Of a stretch of 64,000 nt of DNA, positions 33,505-42,036 are shown one piece after another. Under the pieces are notes generated by a model. That model had not been told where the DNA came from. It saw only the letters and a list, made by a program, of their open reading frames with translations, and made no database searches. Made by a program: the position numbers and the translations under genes. Positions within the stretch are counted from its first letter, which is position 1. Each line of letters begins with the position of its first letter. Origin of the DNA: Mariniphaga sp041686935 (GTDB lineage: Bacteria; Bacteroidota; Bacteroidia; Bacteroidales; Prolixibacteraceae); NCBI GenBank assembly GCA_041686935.1, contig JAWLCW010000016.1:62001-126000 (forward strand), given 5' to 3'.

Positions 33505-35295
33505 GTGGAAACCAAACAAAAAAATAGTGCTGCTGTAACATTGGCTGTATTTCCGTTTGAAAACCTTACTGACGGAAACAGGCTCGGAATTTTCTGCCGG
33601 TCGTTCTGGCTCGATTTAATCACTGAACTTTCCCGGTTTCGCCAGTTTAAAATTATTGCTGAACAATCGGTAAAAAAAGTAACTGCCAATGCGGCAGGCA
33701 GTGATTATTTCAACCGTTTGAACACCGATTATTATATTACTGGTGCTGTTACAAGTTATGAAAAACATTTGATTATCAACGCCCAACTATTTAACAGCCA
33801 TTCCGGTCACATTATATGGGCTAACCGCTTCGAAGGAAATTCTGAAGACCTTTTCGAATTGCAGGAGAATCTGCTGATGGAAATTGTTTCATCGCTTCAA
33901 AAACAACTTGATTACGATTTGGTTTCCAATATAAAAGAGAAGCCGAAATCGTTGTTAAAGGCGTACGAAAACTGGCTTTTGGGCATGGAAGAGATAAAAA
34001 ACGGGACATGGGAAAGCGACCTGAAAGCCCGGGAATATTTCCGGGAAGCCCTTAAAATTGACCCCAATTATTCTTTGGCCTGTTCGGGTATGTCGCTCAC
34101 CTATTTTAATGAATGGAGTTGCCAGTTGATGGAACGCTGGGATGTTTGCAAAAGCGGTGCGCACGAATGGGCACAAAAGGCCATTGAACTGGATGGCCAA
34201 AACCATGTGGCTGCTTTTGTACTTGGCCGCATATTGCTTTACAATGGTGAATACGATCGCTCGGAACATTACCTGCGAAAAGCACTTCGCCTAAGCCCCA
34301 ATGATGTGGACAGTCTGGTTCAGATTGCTCAATGTTTTTCTTATTTGGGTTACACAAAAGAGGCTGAAAAAATTTATCGGAATATCATTAAACTGAATCC
34401 GTTGCTGGATAGTGATTATAACCAAATGGGGTCATTTATCTATTTTGAACTGCGAAATTTTGAAAAATGCATTGACCTGGGAAGTAAGGTTGATCGGGCA
34501 ACCTGGATTGATTTTGACGCATATATAGCGGCTGCTTTTTACCATTCGGGTGATTTGGAAAGAATGCAAGCCAACTGGCAGGCCTACCTGAACAAATTCA
34601 GAAAAAGAGTAAACGAAAATCGGAACGATATTGAAAACAAGGCACTGAACTGGATGATGGAAATAAATCCGTATAAAAACAGATCACCAATGCACGACTT
34701 CTGGGAGTATATTGGCGGCAAAAATTCAGGCACTGAAACCAAAAAAGCATCACCCGTTCATACCAAAAAAACAACCGGCACATTTTTAAAAGAGTCTGAA
34801 TTCTGGCAAATGGAATTTGAAGCGAAAAGTATTTTGCTACCCGAAGTAAAAGGTTTTTTAGATATTGCGGAATTGTTGGCAAATCCTGAGAAGGAGGTGC
34901 ATTGTTCCGATTTGATGGGCAGTATTCTAACTGAAAATTCTGAAATACTTATGGATGAAACAGCAAGGAAACAGTACCAGAACCGCATTCTGGAAATTCA
35001 ACACGATTTGGAAGAAGCAGAAACAAACAACGACACAGCCGTTTCGCTAAAACTACAGGAGGAATATGACAATCTGCTCACCTATCTTTCTTCATCAATG
35101 GGTCTTCAGAATAAACCGAGAAAAACCGGTGATCCCATTGAAAAAGCAAGGTCGGCCGTAACCTGGCGTATTCGAAATGCCATCCGCAAAATTGAAAAGG
35201 CACACCCTGAATTGGCTAAACACCTGACAATTTCTGTAAAAACCGGCACTTTTTGCAGCTATAAGCCTGAAAAGCCAGTCACCTGGATAACCTGA
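33505..35295 (+). CDS. TolB-like/TPR protein with adenylate-cyclase-associated C-terminal domain
   Basis: The protein has 596 aa with a GTG start. Residues about 10-125 form the TolB-like domain seen in CadC and cyclase-type regulators (LAVFPFENLTD ... YYITGAVTSY ... GHIIWANRF). TPR repeats follow (about 155-330). The C-terminus (ARSAVTWRIRNAIRKIEKAHPELAKHL ... GTFCSY) is a signature shared with bacterial cyclase/ATPase regulators. It lacks the DNA-binding or cyclase domain that normally precedes such modules, so it may be a protein-protein sensor. It precedes a methyltransferase, an envelope protein and a peptidase on the same strand. Confidence 0.75.
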   Translation: METKQKNSAAVTLAVFPFENLTDGNRLGIFCRSFWLDLITELSRFRQFKIIAEQSVKKVTANAAGSDYFNRLNTDYYITGAVTSYEKHLIINAQLFNSHSGHIIWANRFEGNSEDLFELQENLLMEIVSSLQKQLDYDLVSNIKEKPKSLLKAYENWLLGMEEIKNGTWESDLKAREYFREALKIDPNYSLACSGMSLTYFNEWSCQLMERWDVCKSGAHEWAQKAIELDGQNHVAAFVLGRILLYNGEYDRSEHYLRKALRLSPNDVDSLVQIAQCFSYLGYTKEAEKIYRNIIKLNPLLDSDYNQMGSFIYFELRNFEKCIDLGSKVDRATWIDFDAYIAAAFYHSGDLERMQANWQAYLNKFRKRVNENRNDIENKALNWMMEINPYKNRSPMHDFWEYIGGKNSGTETKKASPVHTKKTTGTFLKESEFWQMEFEAKSILLPEVKGFLDIAELLANPEKEVHCSDLMGSILTENSEILMDETARKQYQNRILEIQHDLEEAETNNDTAVSLKLQEEYDNLLTYLSSSMGLQNKPRKTGDPIEKARSAVTWRIRNAIRKIEKAHPELAKHLTISVKTGTFCSYKPEKPVTWIT

Positions 35296-35432
35296 ACGAT
35301 TCCATTTCCAGACTCACCCTGAATTTTCCTTGCTCCAATCTTAATCTTATCACTTTTTATTGTTTGCAAATTTTTGCTAACTGTTACTGAAAGTGCAACT
35401 TCCAAATGAGATTTTCTTCAGAAAAAATCTGT

Positions 35433-35473
35433 CGTAAGTTTCCACACCTTCCATTGTAAGTTCAAAACTTACG
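35433..35473. repeat. inverted repeat upstream of the homocysteine methyltransferase gene
   Basis: CGTAAGTTT (35433-35441) and AAACTTACG (35465-35473) are exact reverse complements separated by 23 nt, with an internal GTAAGTT copy between them. They lie about 50 nt before ATG 35526 and could be an operator or a leader hairpin. Confidence 0.4.
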
Positions 35474-35525
35474 CCTTAATGGGCAAACAAAAACAAGTTT
35501 AAAGTCAAATTAAAATTATTGAGTT

Positions 35526-36476
35526 ATGAAAACTATGGAACAGTTGCTATTTAATGGAACATATCTAACAGACGGAGGAATGGAAACCACTTTTGTTTTC
35601 CATGATGGCATTGAGTTGAATCATTTTGCGTCGTTCGAGCTTTTGCTCGATGGTGAAGGCAGACGACATTTAAGGGAATATTTCAGGCAGTACCTTGAAT
35701 TGGCGGGAAAATTCCAGTCCAACTTTATTCTGGAAACACCAACATGGCGGGCAAATCCCGACTGGTGTTTCAAACTGGGGTATTCCATTCAGGAGTTCAG
35801 GCAAATTAATTACGATGCCGTTGAATTCATGAAAGAGCTGAAATCGGAGTATGAGTCCCGGCTGGGCCACATCCTTGTTAGCGGTTGTATTGGTCCACGC
35901 GGCGATGGTTACAAACCGGGAAAAACCATGTCGGTAACAGAAGCAGAGGATTATCACATGGCGCAAATTGAAGCGCTGGCCAGCGCCGGAGCAGATATGG
36001 TTAGCGCATTCACCCTGAACTACAGTGAAGAAGCAATGGGTATTGCACAGGCGGCAAAAAAATCGGAAATTCCGGTAGTAATATCATTTACACTGGAAAC
36101 TGATGGCCTCCTTCCCAATGGAGAAACTCTTCACAAAGCAATTGAAAAGGTGGACAAGTACTCGGGTTTTTATGTAAGTTATTATATGATTAACTGTGCT
36201 CACCCGGAACACTTTAAAGACATTTTTAAAAAAGATGGTGACTGGAAAAACAGGATTGCTGCAATTCGGGCCAACGCATCAACAAAAAGCCATGCAGAAC
36301 TGGATGCATCTGAAACACTGGACACGGGCGACTGCAATCATTTGGCTGAAGGCTATTCAGAATTAAAACTGCTGCTGCCGCGATTAAAAGTTATTGGAGG
36401 ATGTTGCGGTACCGACCTGTCACATATTAAAGCAATTGCAGACAAATTATTCGAAAACGAAACAATTTTACAATGA
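35526..36476 (+). CDS. homocysteine S-methyltransferase family protein
   Basis: The protein has 316 aa. It begins with TYLTDGGMETTFVF, the TIM-barrel start of the family. The Zn-binding cysteines are in INCAHP and GGCCGTD, as in MmuM/BhmT enzymes. It would transfer a methyl group from S-methylmethionine, betaine or another donor to homocysteine. Its stop overlaps the next ATG (ATGA), so it is coupled to the envelope-protein gene. Confidence 0.88.
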   Translation: MKTMEQLLFNGTYLTDGGMETTFVFHDGIELNHFASFELLLDGEGRRHLREYFRQYLELAGKFQSNFILETPTWRANPDWCFKLGYSIQEFRQINYDAVEFMKELKSEYESRLGHILVSGCIGPRGDGYKPGKTMSVTEAEDYHMAQIEALASAGADMVSAFTLNYSEEAMGIAQAAKKSEIPVVISFTLETDGLLPNGETLHKAIEKVDKYSGFYVSYYMINCAHPEHFKDIFKKDGDWKNRIAAIRANASTKSHAELDASETLDTGDCNHLAEGYSELKLLLPRLKVIGGCCGTDLSHIKAIADKLFENETILQ

Positions 36477-37300
36477 AAACAACAAAATTTATTCTGCTTC
36501 TGGCAATTACCTTGACCAGTACCCGGCTTTTTGCAGTGAAACCGGAAACGGGAAATACACTTTCATTGGGTTTTGGGTTGGGGCAAAACACCCGGCAGGA
36601 TCTGATATTCTCGCCGTTCGTTCATAACGATTTTTCATTGCTTAACGGAGCAATAGATTATTCCAGGAACGGAAAGTATTATCAGCAGGTAAAAATTGGT
36701 GTGGCAATATTCGAACCCATGCTTCAGGAACCATATAATTATATGGAGTATGATGAAGTTAAAACCGCCACTCCGCATTATTTTCTCTACTTCGATCTGG
36801 ATTATCTTTTTGGCAATAAAGTTAAAGAAACAGGTAAAACTGTTTTTACAATTGGCGGAATGTTTGACACCAATACACAATCGTTGAATTATGTTTACGG
36901 ACGCATCGGTTCATTTGGCTACTTTTCTGCCATTAGCCTTGGAGTGTTTGGGAAACTTGATTTTTTAATCAGCGAAAAGAAACGACTAACCATTAAATTA
37001 CAAATTCCCGCTGTTTCATGGGTTTCCCGTTCGCCATATTTGGTGAATGACGATGAGTTCATTGAAAACATCAGCTCCCACTCCGGCGTGAAAACTTTTT
37101 TTGCTTTTATTAAAGATGGAAAACCGGCAACCTGGAACACCGTTCAGCAATTTGATTTTGAGCTGAAATATCTGTATCAGTTTCTCCCGAAGTGGGGAAT
37201 AGGTATTGCCGGACAATATGAATTTATTCATGCTCAAAATCCGCGTAACCTGGTTTCGCAGCGAAGTTCAGTAAACATTTCTGCAACATTTAAATTCTAA
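36473..37300 (+). CDS. secreted outer-membrane-type protein, unknown function
   Basis: The protein has 275 aa. The signal peptide is MKTTKFILLLAITLTSTRLFA, then alternating strands rich in Tyr, Phe and Gly run to a terminal NISATFKF. This pattern suggests a small outer-membrane beta-barrel. I do not recognise the family. It is translationally coupled to the methyltransferase gene (4-nt overlap) and followed 4 nt later by the S41 peptidase. Confidence 0.65.
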   Translation: MKTTKFILLLAITLTSTRLFAVKPETGNTLSLGFGLGQNTRQDLIFSPFVHNDFSLLNGAIDYSRNGKYYQQVKIGVAIFEPMLQEPYNYMEYDEVKTATPHYFLYFDLDYLFGNKVKETGKTVFTIGGMFDTNTQSLNYVYGRIGSFGYFSAISLGVFGKLDFLISEKKRLTIKLQIPAVSWVSRSPYLVNDDEFIENISSHSGVKTFFAFIKDGKPATWNTVQQFDFELKYLYQFLPKWGIGIAGQYEFIHAQNPRNLVSQRSSVNISATFKF

Positions 37301-37304
37301 AATC

Positions 37305-38327
37305 ATGAGAAAAAAGATAAATACCCTTTTAGGAATATCGTTATATGCGGTTGTATTTGCCGGATGCGAAAAGTTATTCATTGAAGAACCGGAAAATAAT
37401 CCGGTTGCTGTTTTCGAAAATCTTTGGACAACTTTTAATGAAGAGTATGCTCCTTTTGAGGAACGAAATGTTAATTGGGAAACTGAATATGCCAACTTTC
37501 GTTCAATGGTAACAGAGCAGACCAACGATGATGAACTCTTTGATGTGTTGTCTCAACTTTTGGCAACCCTCGACGATGGTCATGTGAGTTTGACAGCTCC
37601 GGGGAAAAATATATTCTTTTCCAATAAAATCCGACAGGAAAAAATTGATGATGAGCTTTTTGATTTGGCAGTTATAAAAAACAACTACCTGGAAAATGGA
37701 TTCAAAGAAGGCGACGAATTGAGCTACATTTATGGAAAAGTTAAAAATGAAAACATTGGCTACATTTTTTTCGACCATGTTGGAGAAAGCTTTTTTAAAC
37801 TGAATGACTTTCTTTCTGAATTTGAAACAGCCGACGGTCTGATTTTCGACTTCAGACACAATCAGGGTGGAGATTTCACTTACTGCTTTACTGAAATGGG
37901 AAGGCTGACCAGCGAAAAAAGATTTGTTTTTCAAAGCAAAACCAAAAACGGGAAAGGGCAAAACGATTATACCGAATGGAAGAAATGGTTTGTAGAACCG
38001 GTTGGAAAGTACATTAATAAACCTATTGTTGTGCTAACCGACCGTTATACTATCAGTGCCGGAGAGCGTTCGGTAATGGCGTTTAAAACTTTACCAAATG
38101 TAACTTTGATGGGTGATACAACAAATGGCGCCCATGGAACTATGATTGGCAGGGAACTGGCCAACGGATGGTTTTATTCGCTGGTTCCACAAAAAGTAGA
38201 ATTATATGATGGAAATTCGTACGAAGGCATTGGCCTTGCACCTGATATTTTGGTTAAGAACCAACTGCAGGAAATTGAATCAGGTACAGACAAAACTCTG
38301 GAAACTGCTATTGGATTGTTGAATTAG
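37305..38327 (+). CDS. S41 family (tail-specific) peptidase, lipoprotein
   Basis: The protein has 340 aa. The signal ends VFAGC (lipobox). The domain has IFDFRHNQGGD (oxyanion-region strand), TDRYTISAGERSVMAFK (nucleophile Ser in TISAGE, basic residue downstream) and GDTTNGAHG, typical of C-terminal processing-type proteases. No PDZ domain is evident. It would act on proteins in the periplasm. It is the last gene of the segment and is followed by a strong terminator. Confidence 0.85.
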   Translation: MRKKINTLLGISLYAVVFAGCEKLFIEEPENNPVAVFENLWTTFNEEYAPFEERNVNWETEYANFRSMVTEQTNDDELFDVLSQLLATLDDGHVSLTAPGKNIFFSNKIRQEKIDDELFDLAVIKNNYLENGFKEGDELSYIYGKVKNENIGYIFFDHVGESFFKLNDFLSEFETADGLIFDFRHNQGGDFTYCFTEMGRLTSEKRFVFQSKTKNGKGQNDYTEWKKWFVEPVGKYINKPIVVLTDRYTISAGERSVMAFKTLPNVTLMGDTTNGAHGTMIGRELANGWFYSLVPQKVELYDGNSYEGIGLAPDILVKNQLQEIESGTDKTLETAIGLLN

Positions 38328-38386
38328 AATCTTTTTAAATTTTTGAGTTTAATGGCTACTAATCCTGATTTGAAAGAAACCAACAA

Positions 38387-38417
38387 AAAAGGGTCTTGTT
38401 TGCGCAAGACCCTTTTT
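38387..38417. terminator. bidirectional rho-independent terminator
   Basis: The 12-bp stem AAAAGGGTCTTG/CAAGACCCTTTT has a 6-nt loop (TTTGCG), an A-run on one side and a T-run on the other. It lies between the S41 peptidase stop (plus strand) and the cold-shock gene stop (minus strand), so it can serve both. Confidence 0.9.
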
Positions 38418-38434
38418 ACTGAGCACTATAATCG

Positions 38435-38629
38435 TTAGATAACTTCCACATTAAAAGCTACCGGTCCACGGTCGCTTTCTTTAATTTCAAATTGTACAGT
38501 TTGGTCTGTTTCTAGTCCAAACTGACCGTCTTTAATTCCGGTACGGTGCACAAAAACATCTTTGCCTTCATCCGTATGAATAAAGCCAAATCCTTTTACC
38601 GCATCATACCATTTTACTTTTCCTTGCAT
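38435..38629 (-). CDS. cold-shock domain protein
   Basis: The protein has 64 aa and is a single CSD. It begins MQGKVKWYDAVKGFGFIHTDEGKDVFVHRTGI, containing RNP1 (KGFGFI) and RNP2 (DVFVH). It binds single-stranded RNA or DNA. The open frame extends upstream to 38749 through an Ala/Val/Glu-rich stretch that is the out-of-frame read of the Gly-rich tail of the RRM gene, so ATG 38629 is used. It lies 13 nt after the RRM protein stop, and they form one operon. Confidence 0.95.
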   Translation of the reverse strand: MQGKVKWYDAVKGFGFIHTDEGKDVFVHRTGIKDGQFGLETDQTVQFEIKESDRGPVAFNVEVI

Positions 38630-38642
38630 AAGAAATCCGTTA

Positions 38643-38972
38643 TTAGTAACGTCCTCCTCTGTTAAAACCGCCACCGCCACCGCCACCTCTGCGATGACCT
38701 CCACCTCCGCCTCCGCCACGGGAGTCGTTCGATTTCGGACGTGATTCATTTACCTTAATGTTACGTCCGCTAAGTTCGGCATTGTTCAGTTCGTCGATGG
38801 CTTTTTTGGCTTCCTGGTCGTCGTCCATTTCAACGAAACCAAAACCTTTACTGCGTCCGGTCAGTTTATCAGAAATGATTTTAACTGCCGACACTTCGCC
38901 ATACTCTTCAAAAATTTCTCTTAAATCTTCTTCAACAACATTGTACGGAAGATTTCCAACATAAATGTTCAT
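38643..38972 (-). CDS. RRM RNA-binding protein with glycine-rich tail
   Basis: The protein has 109 aa. The RRM has RNP2 (IYVGNLPY) and RNP1 (KGFGFVEM). The C-terminal 35 residues are Gly/Arg (RGGGGGGG, RRGGGGGGGFNRGG), an RGG-like disordered region. RRM proteins of this type occur in Bacteroides and other Bacteroidota (Rbp family) and bind single-stranded RNA. It is cotranscribed with the cold-shock gene and has a leader of about 250 nt, which suggests post-transcriptional or cold control. Confidence 0.95.
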   Translation of the reverse strand: MNIYVGNLPYNVVEEDLREIFEEYGEVSAVKIISDKLTGRSKGFGFVEMDDDQEAKKAIDELNNAELSGRNIKVNESRPKSNDSRGGGGGGGHRRGGGGGGGFNRGGRY

Positions 38973-39314
38973 TTGTAACTAAAAATTAAATTAATAAATC
39001 AGGCTCTGCCGCATAACGCGAAAACCTAAACATTGTTTTGTTCCCGGATTTAGATGAATATCGAAGTGAATAAGTTCAGAAACCAAAAAAATCGTGGTGA
39101 AAAACAGGAAGGAGAATCGTGCCCGGCTGCAGAATACCTTAAAAATTTCAACTAAATAAAGACCAATTTGCTCATTCCCAGATAATCGAAATTAAAAAAA
39201 GTTCAACATTATCTTTTCATTCGCACCGCAAAGATAAACTAAAATTGCAATTATCAAACTTTTAACTTCTTTTAATTCGGAATACTTCAGGCGGCGATAT
39301 CTGCGAGGGAAAAT
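38973..39314 (-). promoter_or_regulatory. long 5' leader of the RRM/cold-shock operon
   Basis: The gene-free 342 nt hold the operon promoter (39229-39236) and about 250 nt of transcribed leader without an ORF. The first part is AU-rich with a GC-richer stretch near 39105-39140. A long structured leader fits cold-shock control, but I have not folded it. Confidence 0.5.
39229..39236 (-). promoter_or_regulatory. promoter of the RRM/cold-shock operon (TATCTTTG, TTTG 18 nt upstream)
   Basis: On the minus strand TATCTTTG is preceded at 18 nt by TTTG, a good two-part Bacteroidota promoter. Transcription would start about 250 nt before the RRM ATG. Confidence 0.65.
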
Positions 39315-40064
39315 TTACTCTCCGGACAAGGCGGATTCCAACTCCGGCGTAATTTCAAGATTGTGATAAACATTTTGCACATCGTCATCTTCTTCAAGCC
39401 GTTCCACCAGGCGCAGTACTTTTTTAGATTCGTCAACATCCAGAGCTGTTGTGGTATTCGGAATCCTTTGCAATCCCTGATTTTCGGGCTCAATGCCCAG
39501 TTCTTCCAGCTTTTTGGAAATACGGCCAAAATTTTCCATGGCAGAAGTAATTTCCAGAAAACCATCACTTTCTTCCATTTCTTCGGCGCCGGCTTCAATC
39601 ATTTCAAGCTCAAACTCTTCATCTTTAGTTTTGTCGTTAACCGGAACCACAAAAACTCCTTTGGTATCGAAAAGGAATGTCACCGAACCGTTAGTTCCCA
39701 AATGCCCGTTGTGTTTTGTAAAAGCTGAACGCACACTTCCCACCGTGCGGTTGTTGTTGTCGGAAAGACATTCCACAAAAATAGCAATTCCGCCGGGGCC
39801 GTAACCTTCAAAGGTCATCTCCTCAAAGTTGGAGGTATCTTTTTCGGCTTTACTGATTGCGCGCTCAATTACATCTTTCGACATGTTTTGCCCCTTCGCA
39901 TTTTGTACAGCCAGCCGAAGGCGCGAATTAGCATCAATATCAGCGCCTCCCAGTTTGGCGGCAACGGTTATCTCTTTCGATATTTTTGAAAATATTTTTG
40001 AACGTTTGGCATCCAGTGCTCCTTTTTTCCGCTTTATGGTTGACCATTTACTGTGACCGGACAT
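39315..40064 (-). CDS. YebC/PmpR-family regulatory protein
   Basis: The protein has 249 aa. It starts SGHSKWSTIKRKKGALDAKRSKIFSKISKEI, the invariant TACO1/YebC N-terminus, and continues with RLRLAVQNAKGQNMSKDVIERAI and GYGPGGIAIFVE. Members act as transcription regulators or help translate proline stretches. ATG 40064 gives the conserved N-terminus; an upstream extension to 40109 is unsupported. Confidence 0.93.
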   Translation of the reverse strand: MSGHSKWSTIKRKKGALDAKRSKIFSKISKEITVAAKLGGADIDANSRLRLAVQNAKGQNMSKDVIERAISKAEKDTSNFEEMTFEGYGPGGIAIFVECLSDNNNRTVGSVRSAFTKHNGHLGTNGSVTFLFDTKGVFVVPVNDKTKDEEFELEMIEAGAEEMEESDGFLEITSAMENFGRISKKLEELGIEPENQGLQRIPNTTTALDVDESKKVLRLVERLEEDDDVQNVYHNLEITPELESALSGE

Positions 40065-40163
40065 ATTGAATTTTTTTATGTTTCCGTTAAAAATAAAAAA
40101 AAGCTTCACAAAAGGAAAACCAAATCAAAGGATAAAGTTACCAACCCGCAAAATAAAATGCGC

Positions 40164-40171
40164 TAAATTTG
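40164..40171 (+). promoter_or_regulatory. miaB promoter element TAAATTTG
   Basis: This intact TAnnTTTG lies 16 nt before the miaB remnant ATG. It would still drive the downstream AhpD-like gene, 3 nt after the remnant. Confidence 0.5.
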
Positions 40172-40187
40172 CAGCCATCTGAAAAAA

Positions 40188-40680
40188 ATGGAAACAAAAA
40201 AGCTTTTTATAGAAACTTACGGATGCCAGATGAATGTGGCCGACAGCGAAGTGGTGGCAGCCATTTTGCAGGAAAGGCAATACGAACTGGTTCAAACTGC
40301 GGAGGATGCCGATACGGTTTTTCTGAACACCTGCTCGGTTCGCGACAATGCCGAACAACGGATTTGGGGCAGGCTAAACCACTACAATGCACTGAAAAAA
40401 CGCAACAAAAATCTGGTAGTGGGCGTTTTGGGCTGCGTTGAATGAAGTTATTCAGCTTCAAAACAAACTTTCGCTGGAAAGCAATCGTAATGACATAGGA
40501 AAAACGTTTGAAGTGCTGGTAGAAGGAAAATCAAAAAAATCGGATGAAATGCTGTTTGGGAGAACGTCGCAAAACAAAGTGGCGGTTTTCCCGAAGAACA
40601 ATTTTAAAAAAGGAGATTTGACAGAAGTTACCATTAAAAAGTGCACACAAACCACGCTTATTGGAGACATAAAAAAATAA
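40188..40680 (+). pseudogene. miaB: miaB remnant: internal deletion of the radical-SAM core
   Basis: MiaB methylthiolates i6A37 of tRNA. Bases 40188-40439 encode a normal N-terminal MTTase domain (ETYGCQMN, NTCSVRDN, LGC; C13, C49, C83), but the frame meets TGA at 40443-40445 right after GC. From about 40438, in another frame, the C-terminal end continues: LNEVIQLQNKLSLESNRNDIGKTFEVLVEG plus the TRAM domain through KKCTQTTLIGD, ending at 40680. About 290 residues, including the CxxxCxxC SAM site, are missing. The junction near 40434-40438 also shifts frame. Both ends are undecayed, so the deletion is recent or an assembly/culture artefact. Confidence 0.88.
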
Positions 40681-40683
40681 ATC

Positions 40684-41034
40684 ATGGGAAAACAGATGGA
40701 AGAATTTAATGCCTACCGCGCCAAAATGAATGAAAAAATTCTGGACAGCGGGAATAAGGTAATGAAGCGAATTTACAGCATCGACACCCTTACCTATCAG
40801 GATGGCGCTTTGAGCGGTAAGGTAAAAGAAATGCTTGGATTGGCCACATCGATGGTATTGCGCTGCGACGATTGTATAAAATATCATCTGGAAAAATGTT
40901 TTGAACATGGGATTACAACCCTTGAAATTTTTGAAATATTTTCAGTTGCAAATGTAGTTGGCGGAACAATTGTTATTCCACACACACGAAGGGCTTTGGA
41001 ATACTGGGAAGAATTAAATGAAGGAAAAGAATAA
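40684..41034 (+). CDS. carboxymuconolactone decarboxylase-family (AhpD-like) protein
   Basis: The protein has 116 aa. The redox motif is RCDDCIKYHLEKCFEHG (CxxC then His), the AhpD-type active site, followed by FSVANVVGGTIVIPHTRRAL. Such proteins reduce peroxides or regenerate peroxidases, and some are decarboxylases. ATG 40684 follows the miaB remnant by 3 nt, so its transcript probably starts at the miaB promoter. Confidence 0.88.
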   Translation: MGKQMEEFNAYRAKMNEKILDSGNKVMKRIYSIDTLTYQDGALSGKVKEMLGLATSMVLRCDDCIKYHLEKCFEHGITTLEIFEIFSVANVVGGTIVIPHTRRALEYWEELNEGKE

Positions 41035-41080
41035 AACTTTTGTGCTTTCAATTGTTATATAGAAAACAACTTTCAATATT

Positions 41081-41401
41081 ATGAGTAAAATATTTGCCAT
41101 TTCTTCATCGGGAAAATCTGAAAAATCGTTTCTCGATCTGCGTTTCGGAAAATGTGAAAATTTAGTGTTGTACAATTCCGAAACCGGAAAGTTCAACATA
41201 CTGGAAAATCCTTACAAAAATGCAGAACACAGCGGTATTCAACTTGTAAAATTTCTGAAACAAGAAGGTGTCTCCACCATTATCACCGGCGAAGTTGGAC
41301 CAATGGTCAGCAGCTTGCTTGAAAAAGAGAAACTGCAACTGGTGCTTCTTCATGAAGAAAAAATCAAGATTGAAGAGATTATTGAACGCTTGAAAAAGTA
41401 G
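41081..41401 (+). CDS. NifX/NifB-type Fe-Mo cofactor biosynthesis domain protein
   Basis: The protein has 106 aa, a single RNase H-like dinitrogenase iron-molybdenum cofactor domain. FLDLRFGKCENLVLYN, NPYKNAEHSGIQLVKFL and IITGEVGPMVSSLL fit the family. No other nitrogen-fixation gene is in the window; stand-alone members are common in anaerobes and probably bind an Fe-S or metal cluster for another purpose. It follows the AhpD-like gene by 46 nt. Confidence 0.85.
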   Translation: MSKIFAISSSGKSEKSFLDLRFGKCENLVLYNSETGKFNILENPYKNAEHSGIQLVKFLKQEGVSTIITGEVGPMVSSLLEKEKLQLVLLHEEKIKIEEIIERLKK

Positions 41402-41408
41402 TCCATTT

Positions 41409-41927
41409 TCAATACAAACCAGAATTTACAAACGGAATTAACGCAAGGATTACCGCTTGCTTGTATAGTTCGGTACGGTCAACAGCGTTTTGGGTTAATA
41501 AACCCACTGCTCCGTTTTTTTGTTTTGAATTCGACTCTCTGAAAACCAAATCGTTGGCAGCGCCCAGTTCCAGCCCGCCGGCAACAAGGTGTGCTACTTT
41601 TTTGGGCAGCATAAAAGTGGCTGTACGCGCTTCACCTTTTTTCCCGGCCCCATAAATAACAATCCATGCAAAAGCTGCCAGGCCGTTTTCTTCAGCCTGA
41701 ACGCCCCCTTCAATCCCCACCCAAAAATCGGCATCATAAATTTTTTTACGTGCCTCGGAAGCCCTGTTTCGTGCCCCAAGCAAAGTTTCCCTGTCGGTTA
41801 GCGGCTGGTCTGAAACACCGGAGCCCGCCAAAACGCTTTCCACCTCTACATCGCGGTAAAAAGCTTTAAATCCGTTTTCTACAGCACTTATTTTCACAGG
41901 ATTTTCAGATGCAACTACAATCTTCAT
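41409..41927 (-). CDS. DUF84 / YjjX-like inosine-xanthosine triphosphatase
   Basis: The protein has 172 aa. MKIVVASENPVKISAVENGF opens the ITPase-like fold, and GIEGGVQ and DRETLLGARNRA match the YjjX/DUF84 group. It would hydrolyse ITP/XTP to keep damaged purines out of nucleic acids. ATG 41927 gives the conserved N-terminus; the open frame extends ten codons further without support. It is convergent with the NifX-like gene. Confidence 0.88.
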   Translation of the reverse strand: MKIVVASENPVKISAVENGFKAFYRDVEVESVLAGSGVSDQPLTDRETLLGARNRASEARKKIYDADFWVGIEGGVQAEENGLAAFAWIVIYGAGKKGEARTATFMLPKKVAHLVAGGLELGAANDLVFRESNSKQKNGAVGLLTQNAVDRTELYKQAVILALIPFVNSGLY

Positions 41928-42036
41928 CTTTTGATTTTTTATTTTCAGAAACCACAAACCGGCAACTTAATCCATTTTTCATTGTTTTTAAAACTTTTAA
42001 GCCGGAATTGTTATTTTCGCCTGATAAAATTGAAAA

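Noticed and set aside
38630..38749. N-terminal extension of the cold-shock protein
   Set aside because: It is an out-of-frame read of the glycine-rich tail of the RRM gene; MQGKVKW is the family start.
41081..41401. Possible nitrogen-fixation gene (NifX/NifB domain)
   Set aside because: Single-domain members occur widely in non-fixing anaerobes, and no nif gene is in the window.
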